A DNA stretch of 64,000 nucleotides, from contig SVPF01000003.1 in NCBI GenBank assembly GCA_015066005.1, positions 1-64,000 on the forward strand, in the 5' to 3' direction. Within the stretch, counting starts at the first letter, position 1. Every line of letters starts with the position of its first letter. A program made the position numbers and the translations under genes. Of this stretch, positions 1 through 9,683 are shown in pieces. The notes beneath the pieces are model-generated. The model made no database searches, was not told the DNA's origin, and saw only the letters and a list, made by a program, of their open reading frames with translations. The stretch comes from Oscillospiraceae bacterium. GTDB taxonomy: Bacteria; Bacillota; Clostridia; Oscillospirales; Acutalibacteraceae.

Positions 1-97
1 CGCAGATAATCTCCCTTGTCGTGGTCAATGACTTGGGCTAACGCCGGAAAACCCTTTATTTACGGGCTTTTCCTGTGTTGTTTCTATTATAACACAC

Positions 98-1201
98 TCA
101 CATTCCCTGAACAATACCGCCTGTATTATCAAGCAGTCTTTCATCCGTAACCGTTATAAGCAAATTTTGCACTTTGCTGTGGTATGCGGACGACCTTACT
201 TCAATTATACAGTCATAAAGCTTGGGTCCCTTATTATCAATTGTACATAAAATTTGTGCTTTTCCGTCCTTAACCTCTTGCTTTAAGACAATTTCGGTTA
301 GCTTTGAAAAGGTTAAATTTCCCGTAAGACGTGAATAAACACCCATTTGACAGTTATTTTCAATTTCGCCAATGGTTTGATAACCCATTCGCCCGTTTAG
401 TTTACCCGGTGCTCCAACAGCACCCTTATCGGATGAAATTATTTCAGCATCAACAATAATTCCCCTTTTTAATACTAAAAGCTCACCCGTTTCTTCCTCA
501 CAAATACCGTGACCTAAACCACAAACAATATCGGTAGCTGGGCTGTAAAAGGTTAGCGTGCCTATTCCTGCCGAGCTGTCTTTAACCCAAAGTCCAATTT
601 TATAGCTGCCCGTTTCCTTTGATTTTACGGCGCAAAAGCTTATATAAATTTTTGTATTATTTCGCATAATTTCAAACTTAAGCTTTTTACCGTTCGATTT
701 TTCAACAATTGACATAACATCCTCGTTAGTGGTAACGGCCTGTCCGTTAATTGAAAGAATATAATCCCCAAGCTTAATGCCTGCCACTTTGGCAGGCTGC
801 TTAACGCCATTTTCGGTTTGAACATCCGAAAGACTTGTAACCATTACCCCGTTTGTGTAAATTTTCATACCAAAGGGTGTGCCTAAAACCGCAACGTAAA
901 GCTCATCCACAACCTCAACATCGATTTTCGAAATTGGAATAATGCCAAATGCCTTTAAATCAACCGAAAAGCTGTCACCTACACTTTTACGGCTTGCGGC
1001 ATCGCTTAAAGCCGCACCGTTAAAGCTGGCAACAATCGGTACGGGGCTTTGAATTAAAAGGTCCTCCCCTTTTTTAATTTTATATTCATCAGCTACGGTT
1101 GTTTGTAAATAAATTACACCCGCAAAAATTATAATAGATAATATTAAAAAAACCGTAAATAAGCTTTTAATTAAAATGCGTGCAAGCTTCAAAAAAATCA
1201 A
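98..1201 (-). pseudogene. spoIVB: SpoIVB-like S55 peptidase, apparently truncated at the C-terminus (PDZ domain present, SGSP serine segment absent)
   Basis: N-terminal TM, PDZ-like region (GVKQPAKVAGIKLGDYILSINGQ), SpoIVB-type GLGHGICEEETGELL; ORF ends ...TGGIVQGM-stop where family members continue SGSPIIQ.GK. Confidence 0.8.
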
Positions 1202-1250
1202 CTCCTATTATAACTTGCCCACATTTTAAATTTTTAAAATTGTTAAAATT

Positions 1251-1508
1251 TTATTTTGTAACGCAATATGGTGAATCACTTGAAACAAGCACGGTTTCGG
1301 GGCCGATAACCTCAATATCACACCAAGGAATTACAATATCCTCGCTTTTACCGAAAAGACCTAAAAAACGCGGTCTGCCGTAAATTATAAGTGATATAAG
1401 CGTACCGCTTTTTGTATCTAATTCAATATCCGAAATGTAACCCAGAACCTTACCGTTTTTAACACAAACAACCTGCTTGTTGCGAAGCTCGGCAATTTTG
1501 CAATTCAT
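1251..1508 (-). CDS. YlmC/YmxH family PRC-barrel sporulation protein
   Basis: 85 aa, 'NKQVVCVKNGKVLGYISDIELDTKSGTLISLIIYG'; sporulation gene context. Confidence 0.8.
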   Translation of the reverse strand: MNCKIAELRNKQVVCVKNGKVLGYISDIELDTKSGTLISLIIYGRPRFLGLFGKSEDIVIPWCDIEVIGPETVLVSSDSPYCVTK

Positions 1509-1553
1509 AAAAAAATACCCCTTTAGAAACTATTCTAAAGGAGTATATGCATT

Positions 1554-2402
1554 TTAGTCGTTAAAAATTACATCACTGTCTTCTTCATCGTCTTCGTTTT
1601 CGGCTTGTTCTGCAAGAATTTCAGCCTGTGTTTTAATGCCTAAATCGTGACGTTTTTGAATATCCTCGTCGGGATGTTCTTCATAATAAGGGTCAATAAT
1701 GTACTTTTTAATTGAATGGAAGGTGCAAAACTGAATAAGTAATGCATTAAAGCAGGGATAAATTGCTACGTAAAGGAAAAATTCAATTGTTAAAACTATA
1801 AGAAAATAACTCGGTAAAAGGAAAACCAAGGCAATTGCCGCAGCAAGTAAAAGCAAATTAACAACAAAGCAAAGCAAATTATACTTAAGATTCACAAATA
1901 CAAAGCGGAAGCTGTTCATATATGCCTGCTTTAAGGTGTAATTAAAGGTGATAATAAGTGTCCACAAATAATAGTTCATTATTGTGAAAATAAAGAGCAC
2001 CGCAATAACAAAGCCTAAACCTATGCTTTGAACAAAGCCCTTGGTGTAAAACCAATAAAAATATGTATTTGCGAACATTAGAAAATAAACAACGGTGTTA
2101 ATTAAGCCTGCAATAAAGGCTTGTTTTTTGTTCTTTTTAATAGTATCAAAAAAGTCCGAAAGGCCAAAGGAATGCTTGTCTCTGGCAGTGTTGCGGGCAA
2201 CATGGGTAATGCCAACATTAGCAAAGCCGTTTGTTACAATAGGCAAACTAATAAGGCAATAAACCAAGTTAATAGTAATAAACTTCCAAAAATTGCGAAA
2301 AAAAGTTTCGAAAAAAACAATAAAACCGTGCTTCTTGGGGGCGTTTTTAGCAATACCCGGACCTTCCTTTTCATAGTTAAATAAACCGAATAAACCTGCC
2401 AT
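1554..2402 (-). CDS. YesL/DUF624 family membrane protein
   Basis: Multiple TM segments; FFRNFWKFITINLVYCLISLPIV typical of DUF624. Confidence 0.7.
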   Translation of the reverse strand: MAGLFGLFNYEKEGPGIAKNAPKKHGFIVFFETFFRNFWKFITINLVYCLISLPIVTNGFANVGITHVARNTARDKHSFGLSDFFDTIKKNKKQAFIAGLINTVVYFLMFANTYFYWFYTKGFVQSIGLGFVIAVLFIFTIMNYYLWTLIITFNYTLKQAYMNSFRFVFVNLKYNLLCFVVNLLLLAAAIALVFLLPSYFLIVLTIEFFLYVAIYPCFNALLIQFCTFHSIKKYIIDPYYEEHPDEDIQKRHDLGIKTQAEILAEQAENEDDEEDSDVIFND

Positions 2403-2408
2403 TTTAAA

Positions 2409-3170
2409 TTAAACTCTCCTTATTTTTTTCTTGCTATTTTTATATACAAGCTTTTCAGCAATTGAAATATCCTTAAATCCGATAATATACGAAACAAGGC
2501 AAATGATTGGAACAATTATAAGCACTGCATAATAAACAAGTGCCTGCCACCACTGAACGTCTGCCCAGTACATTATACCGTTTGTAGTCCTGAAAATAAT
2601 TTCGAAAGCGTAACTGTTTAAATAAGTATAAAGCGCAACGGGCAGCTTTGCAGTTGCACCGTTTCTTAAAATATACATTAAGGTAAGCAGTACAAACGAG
2701 GGAATATTTGCAATAAGTCCAATGTAAAGCCCCTTAAGCATACTAAATTTTTTGCCGTGTATGCGGGTTGCTTCAAAATCCTTATTACCTGCGCGCCAAA
2801 CATCGTTATAAATAAACGACATTAAAATTGCAAGACAAAAAATTTGCGAAAGAACACTTAATGCAATTTCGGGTCCCTTTTCAACATCGGAACGTATGGA
2901 ATATTTTATAAGCTTATAGCCCTTATCCTCATATTCCTTAGCCTTCTCATCTTCACCGTCATCATAATGATATGTATATAAAAATTCAGGCTGGGCTTCC
3001 TCACTCAAGCTACCGTAAGCATCGTAACCTATGTTCTTTGAAAACAAACCGATTTTTAAAGCATTAAAGGAAACAACAATAAAAAAACAGGCAATGCCCA
3101 CAATTATTAAATGACCAAACACTTTAAGCGATTTTAACAATATATCCTTCATAATAACACCTTTTTGCAA
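2409..3170 (-). CDS. hypothetical multi-pass membrane protein
   Basis: Several hydrophobic segments; no family recognised. Confidence 0.6.
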   Translation of the reverse strand: MQKGVIMKDILLKSLKVFGHLIIVGIACFFIVVSFNALKIGLFSKNIGYDAYGSLSEEAQPEFLYTYHYDDGEDEKAKEYEDKGYKLIKYSIRSDVEKGPEIALSVLSQIFCLAILMSFIYNDVWRAGNKDFEATRIHGKKFSMLKGLYIGLIANIPSFVLLTLMYILRNGATAKLPVALYTYLNSYAFEIIFRTTNGIMYWADVQWWQALVYYAVLIIVPIICLVSYIIGFKDISIAEKLVYKNSKKKIRRV

Positions 3171-3205
3171 AAATATATATTATTATAGTATAAAAAAACA
3201 ATAAA

Positions 3206-3231
3206 TGCAAGAAGCAAAGTAACTTCTTGCA
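3206..3231 (-). terminator. intrinsic terminator-like hairpin after the 3248..3520 gene
   Basis: TGCAAGAAG-N8-CTTCTTGCA with T-rich sequence downstream on the minus strand. Confidence 0.6.
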
Positions 3232-3247
3232 TTTTTTAACACTTTAT

Positions 3248-3520
3248 TCATAAAACCAAAAGGCAAATACCTAATAATGCAAGTATTCCCAAACCCGAAA
3301 AGACAATGGCTTTTATAACCTTTTTTCGTCTTATTCTTTGGCGCAGATTGCTTTTTTGAAGGCTACTGTCATAGTTAAAGGAAAAATTTGCCGCTGCGCG
3401 TTTTAACTGCTTTGCATTTAAATTACCGTATTCGGGTGTGACATAAAACACAATTTTTTCAAAAAGCTTGCTACCTGTGTTATTAACTTCAATTATGGTT
3501 TTGCTTACTCCCTTTACCAA
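3248..3520 (-). CDS. small hypothetical protein with C-terminal TM segment
   Basis: 90 aa, C-terminal hydrophobic segment VIKAIVFSGLGILALLGICLLVL. Confidence 0.5.
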   Translation of the reverse strand: MVKGVSKTIIEVNNTGSKLFEKIVFYVTPEYGNLNAKQLKRAAANFSFNYDSSLQKSNLRQRIRRKKVIKAIVFSGLGILALLGICLLVL

Positions 3521-3593
3521 AATAATCGCCCCTTTGCTTTTATAAAAACAGTTTTGGCAATGGGTTTATAAATTATTCAGGTTTACATAAAAA

Positions 3594-3661
3594 AGTGGAT
3601 AACTCGGTGGAAAAGTGGAATAAACCCCTATTTAATGGGGAAAACTTATCCACATTCGACA
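3594..3661. promoter_or_regulatory. DnaA-box-like cluster with an overlapping Spo0A-box-like heptamer
   Basis: TTATCCACA at 3646-3654, AGTGGATAA at 3594-3602, GTGGAAAA and GTGGAATAA between them; TTCGACA (reverse of TGTCGAA) at 3655-3661. Confidence 0.4.
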
Positions 3662-3683
3662 TTTTAACCTACATTATGTCAAG

Positions 3684-4385
3684 TTATTCATCGTTGTTAC
3701 TGCGGCCCACCAAAAATGCAATTGTTCGTTCAACCGAATCACGACTTGTACCCCAGTCCTTAGGTCCATCGTTGGCGCGATAATCATACATTGAACAGTA
3801 TTTTTTCACATCATCGTGAAGCGATTTTGAATAATCGGCCGTTATCCTTGTTAAATTGCTTGCAAATTCGCTCCCGTTTTGGCGAAGCATTTTGCGGTGA
3901 GGAGAATTCATAAGCATTTCGTAATGCTTAAGGCAAAACATTGGCTGCTCATTAAACATACGGCGAAAATCCTTATCAGTTTCGTAGCAACGGAAAATTG
4001 TTTCCACCATTCTTGAAAAGCCCCATTCAATTTTTTCACAAACAAAGCAGGAATCGGTAATTTTTTTAGCCGAATCTCCCTTTTTGGCAGGAGAATTAAA
4101 AAGCTTCCTTTCAAAAATGTTTTTGTTAATTTCATCAATGTGTGATTCCAAAATCAAAGCAAGCTGAAGTCGACCGCGAGAGTTTAACATTTGGTCAAAA
4201 TGCCTTTCACAAAAGCCCAAGCGATTTGTTTCAATTCTTACATCGGGTTCCATCATAGCGGCGCCCATTATGTAATCAACAATGCGCTTTTCTACAAGCT
4301 CACGCATACGGCAAATTGGGCAGCCGTCGTTTTCTTCGAAAATTTCACTAATCGGTATGGTACAAATATCCTGTCTCATAAGCAT
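3684..4385 (-). CDS. DUF6062-like protein with duplicated CxxC...CxxH motifs
   Basis: CPIC...CERH and CFVC...CLKH in the translated ORF. Confidence 0.7.
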   Translation of the reverse strand: MLMRQDICTIPISEIFEENDGCPICRMRELVEKRIVDYIMGAAMMEPDVRIETNRLGFCERHFDQMLNSRGRLQLALILESHIDEINKNIFERKLFNSPAKKGDSAKKITDSCFVCEKIEWGFSRMVETIFRCYETDKDFRRMFNEQPMFCLKHYEMLMNSPHRKMLRQNGSEFASNLTRITADYSKSLHDDVKKYCSMYDYRANDGPKDWGTSRDSVERTIAFLVGRSNNDE

Positions 4386-4452
4386 CCCTTTTCATTATTT
4401 TATATTGATATTTTACCACAAAATTTGTATAATGCAAATACGGAGTGATAAA

Positions 4453-5292
4453 ATGTACAAAATAATTTCAAAAAATAACAACATTTACATAAAAGGTATT
4501 GAGGAATTTGATTTACCCCACACCCTTGACTGCGGACAGGCGTTTCGTTGGAAGTGTAATGAAAACGGTTTATGGTCGGGTGTGGCAGGCAATAAATTTT
4601 TATCCCTTGAAAAGCTGAATGACGGAACAGTTGTGCTCTATAATATAACAGAAGCCGATTTTAATTTGTTTTGGAAGGATTATTTTGATTTAGACCGCAA
4701 TTATACTGAAATTGTTGAATTGCTAAGCCAAAACGAAACGCTGAAAGCAGCCTGCGAATATTCATACGGTATTCGCATATTAAACCAAGAGCCTTTTGAA
4801 ACACTATGCTCGTTCATCATTTCTCAAAACAACAATATTGGAAGAATTAAAGGTATAATTGAGCGACTTTGCGAAGGCTTTGGTGAAAAAATTGATGGCG
4901 GTTACGCTTTCCCGACAGTACAAAAAATGGCGTCCTTAACGGTTGAGGATTTGGCGCCGTTAAGAAGCGGTTTTCGTGCAAAGTATTTGGTTGATGCCGC
5001 GCAAAAGGTTGCAAGCGGTGAGGTGGATTTATATCATTTAAGATATATACCGCTTGACGATGCAAGAAACGAGCTTATGAAAATTAAGGGTGTTGGCCCA
5101 AAGGTTGCCGACTGTGCCCTGCTTTTTTCTCACCACCACGACCGCGCTTTCCCAAAAGATGTTTGGATTAAGCGTGCTATGGATACACTATTCGGTGGCG
5201 AATTACCCGACTGCGCCAAAGATTACGCAGGTATTGCACAGCAGTATATATTTTTCTATGCAAGGGACACAAAATTATTGACAAATGAATAA
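4453..5292 (+). CDS. ogg: 8-oxoguanine DNA glycosylase (OGG/HhH-GPD family)
   Basis: LDCGQAFRW near the N-terminus; HhH-GPD region MKIKGVGPKVADCALLFSHHHDRAFPKDVWIKRAM; ATG at 4453 preferred over the longer ORF start. Confidence 0.9.
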   Translation: MYKIISKNNNIYIKGIEEFDLPHTLDCGQAFRWKCNENGLWSGVAGNKFLSLEKLNDGTVVLYNITEADFNLFWKDYFDLDRNYTEIVELLSQNETLKAACEYSYGIRILNQEPFETLCSFIISQNNNIGRIKGIIERLCEGFGEKIDGGYAFPTVQKMASLTVEDLAPLRSGFRAKYLVDAAQKVASGEVDLYHLRYIPLDDARNELMKIKGVGPKVADCALLFSHHHDRAFPKDVWIKRAMDTLFGGELPDCAKDYAGIAQQYIFFYARDTKLLTNE

Positions 5293-5305
5293 AAAAGCAT
5301 ATAAT
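5278..5305 (+). promoter_or_regulatory. sigma-A type promoter for the folT leader
   Basis: TTGACA-N16-TATAAT; -35 overlaps the 3' end of ogg. Confidence 0.75.
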
Positions 5306-5316
5306 TAAAGCATAAT

Positions 5317-5410
5317 GCAGAGTAAATGTACGAGCGTTAAGTGTTTGTCGGACGGGGAGTTGCCGACTTAACGAAGATTGTTTCGCGGTTCGTATGTTGC
5401 ATCCCGCTGC
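5317..5410 (+). ncRNA. THF (tetrahydrofolate) riboswitch
   Basis: GCAGAGTAAATG...GCGTTAAGTG...CGAAGATTGTTTCGCGG...TTGCATCCCGCTGC matches the THF riboswitch pattern with GCAG/CTGC closing P1; upstream of a FolT-like gene. Confidence 0.93.
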
Positions 5411-5427
5411 CGCATAATAATTGTTTC

Positions 5428-5462
5428 ACCTCTTATTATTCGGATTACGGGTAATAGGAGGT
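5428..5462 (+). promoter_or_regulatory. SD-sequestering hairpin (riboswitch expression platform)
   Basis: ACCTCTTATTA (5428-5438) pairs with TAATAGGAGGT (5452-5462), occluding AGGAGG. Confidence 0.75.
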
Positions 5463-5469
5463 TTTTATT

Positions 5470-6000
5470 TTGAAGCATAACAGATTATTTAAAATTTTGC
5501 TAACATCCATTTTAGTGGCTTTAAATGTTATTTTGGAACGCTTTGTACCTGCTTATCAGGTGTGGAATAATAACATTAGCTTTGGTTTTGTAACCGTTGC
5601 CTTTGCGGCGTGCTATTTAGGTGTTCCCTATGCGGTTGCCGTTGGAGGTCTTGGTGATTTTATAGGCGCTTTAATAAAGCCCTTTGGCCCATATTTTGTT
5701 GGTTACACAATAACAAATATGCTTGTTGGTTTAATACTTGGATTATTGCTTTACAAAAAAGCTACTGTTTTAAAAATCAGTCTTGCCACGGTTATTAACA
5801 AAATAACCTGTTCCCTACTTTTAAACACAATTTTTATTTCGGTTTTATACCGCGGCGGCATTGCGGCCTTTTGGGCTGTATTTATTTCGCGAATACCTTT
5901 TGTCGCTTTAACCGCTGTAATTGAAATTGTAATTATCAGCCTTTTATTTACAGAAAAAAGTAAGGTTAACCATTTAATTAAAAAAGCTTTACCTCATTAA
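5470..6000 (+). CDS. folT: folate ECF transporter S component FolT
   Basis: ECF S-component-like membrane protein (GGLGDFIGALIKPFGPYFVGYTITNMLVGLI) behind a THF riboswitch; TTG start after AGGAGG. Confidence 0.9.
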   Translation: MKHNRLFKILLTSILVALNVILERFVPAYQVWNNNISFGFVTVAFAACYLGVPYAVAVGGLGDFIGALIKPFGPYFVGYTITNMLVGLILGLLLYKKATVLKISLATVINKITCSLLLNTIFISVLYRGGIAAFWAVFISRIPFVALTAVIEIVIISLLFTEKSKVNHLIKKALPH

Positions 6001-6038
6001 AAAATTAACCCCGACCGTTTGGTCGGGGTTTTAATTTT
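6001..6038 (+). terminator. intrinsic terminator
   Basis: CCCCGACC-GTTT-GGTCGGGG followed by TTTTAATTTT; likely bidirectional. Confidence 0.85.
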
Positions 6039-6215
6039 ATTCATTAATTGGTGTAACAACAGGTTTACCGTCAGCATCAAGCAACACGGTCAAACCGCCG
6101 CCGTAACCGCTGTTATGATAAAAATAATTAACACCGGTCACGCTGTCAACAAAAATTTGGTTTTCACCCATTGATTCGGAATAAACCTTTATAAATCTTT
6201 TTTCTTTTGCTGCCA

Positions 6216-6216
<1 letters not shown>
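6037..6216 (-). CDS. DUF6440-like small protein (59 aa), missing from the ORF track
   Basis: Manual translation MAAKEKRFIKVYSESMGENQIFVDSVTGVNYFYHNSGYGGGLTVLLDADGKPVVTPINE*; ATG overlaps the groEL stop (TAATG). Confidence 0.8.
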
Positions 6217-8152
<1,936 letters not shown>

Positions 8153-8187
8153 AATATTTTCCTCCATTTAAATTGTTTGCTCATATA

Positions 8188-8216
8188 AATATATATCAAA
8201 TTTTTTGTAAAGTCAA
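8188..8216 (-). promoter_or_regulatory. sigma-A type promoter for groESL
   Basis: Minus strand TTGACT-N17-TATATT. Confidence 0.55.
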
Positions 8217-8302
8217 GTAAACACAAAATTTATTGTTATTTTTTTACTGTATATTAATATATTATTCACAATAAATTCATTCTAATATTTTTATCAAAAT
8301 AA

Positions 8303-8331
8303 TTGACAAATAAATAACCTTATGTTATAAT
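8303..8331 (+). promoter_or_regulatory. consensus sigma-A promoter of the purine operon
   Basis: TTGACA-N17-TATAAT, exact consensus. Confidence 0.9.
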
Positions 8332-8345
8332 TTTTTCGTAAAATT

Positions 8346-8424
8346 TTAGGTTCTTTGTGACTGACGGTTAAGTGGAGCACCACATGAATCAAAGAAACCT
8401 TTTTGCCGACCGTCTGGGCGCTCT
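8346..8424 (+). ncRNA. ZTP riboswitch (pfl motif)
   Basis: GTGACTGACGG...GTGGAGCACCAC...GCCGACCGTCTGGGC signature between the promoter and purE. Confidence 0.92.
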
Positions 8425-8474
8425 ATTCCATTTGGATTAGTGCGCTCTTTTTTAATTTATTGGAGGTTGAAATT

Positions 8475-8966
8475 ATGAAAAAAGTCGGAATTATAATGGG
8501 TAGCGACAGCGATTTACCTATTGTTCAAAAAGCTGTTGACACACTTAAGTTCTTTGAAGTACCTTATGAGGTTCACGTATTTTCGGCACACAGAACACCC
8601 GCTGAAGCAAAACAATTCAGTGAAAGCGCAAGAGAAAACGGTTTTGGCGCTATTATAGCTGCCGCAGGAATGGCCGCTCATCTTGCAGGGGCTATTGCCG
8701 CAAATACTACCCTTCCCGTTATCGGCATTCCGATAAAATCAGGTCATTTAAACGGTATTGACGCACTATTATCAACGGTACAAATGCCTTCAGGTATACC
8801 AGTAGCTACCGTTGCTATTGACGGCGCAGTCAATGCCGCTTTGTTATGTATAGAAATATTTGCTGTTAACGACCAAGCATTAGCTGAAAAGCTTGATGCT
8901 AAACGCAAGGCTGATTCTGCAAATGTTTTAGAAAAAAATAAAAAAATTGAAACAGAGTTAAATTAA
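8475..8966 (+). CDS. purE: 5-(carboxyamino)imidazole ribonucleotide mutase PurE
   Basis: [26 protein letters not shown] at 8475 with GGAGG upstream. Confidence 0.97.
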   Translation: MKKVGIIMGSDSDLPIVQKAVDTLKFFEVPYEVHVFSAHRTPAEAKQFSESARENGFGAIIAAAGMAAHLAGAIAANTTLPVIGIPIKSGHLNGIDALLSTVQMPSGIPVATVAIDGAVNAALLCIEIFAVNDQALAEKLDAKRKADSANVLEKNKKIETELN

Positions 8967-8980
8967 TGGAGGAATTCAAA

Positions 8981-9667
8981 ATGGAAAAGAAGCTTATTTA
9001 CACCGGTAAAACAAAGAATGTTTATTCATTGGAAAACGGCAACTGTCTATTAAAATTCAAGGATGACTGCACAGGTAAGGACGGCGTTTTTGATCCGGGC
9101 GAAAATTCAGTTGGCCTAACAATTGACGGTGTTGGTGACGTTAACCTTCGTATGTCAATTTACTTCTTTGAGAAGGTAAATGCAGCCGGAATTAAAACAC
9201 ATTACGTTTCAGCCGACCTTAAGGACACTACTATGGAGGTTTTACCCGCTAAGGTGTTTGGTCACGGTCTTGAGGTTATATGCCGTTACAAAGCTGTAGG
9301 AAGCTTTATTCGCAGATATGGTGATTATATTGAAGAAGGCGCTGACCTTCCCGCTTATGTTGAAATGACCTTTAAAAACGATGAAAAGGGTGACCCGCTT
9401 GTAATTAAGGACGCTCTTGTTGCTTTAGGCGTTATGACCGACAAGCAGTATGAGGATATTAAGGTTATGACACAGCAAATTACCAAAATTGTTGCTGATG
9501 ACCTTAAAGAAAAAGGTCTTGACCTTTATGACATTAAGTTCGAATTTGGCTATGACCCCAACGGCAATGTAATGCTTATTGATGAAATCGCCTCGGGTAA
9601 TATGCGTGTTTATAAGGACGGTCAGTACATTGATCCTATGACACTTTCAAAGCTTTTCTTCGCATAA
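8981..9667 (+). CDS. purC: phosphoribosylaminoimidazole-succinocarboxamide synthase PurC
   Basis: [17 protein letters not shown]...[21 protein letters not shown]. Confidence 0.96.
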   Translation: MEKKLIYTGKTKNVYSLENGNCLLKFKDDCTGKDGVFDPGENSVGLTIDGVGDVNLRMSIYFFEKVNAAGIKTHYVSADLKDTTMEVLPAKVFGHGLEVICRYKAVGSFIRRYGDYIEEGADLPAYVEMTFKNDEKGDPLVIKDALVALGVMTDKQYEDIKVMTQQITKIVADDLKEKGLDLYDIKFEFGYDPNGNVMLIDEIASGNMRVYKDGQYIDPMTLSKLFFA

Positions 9668-9683
9668 TTTAAAGGAGTATTTT

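Noticed and set aside
8403-8474. N-terminal extension of purE in the ORF track (MPTVWALYSIW...)
   Set aside because: Translates the ZTP riboswitch; the true ATG is at 8475 after GGAGG.
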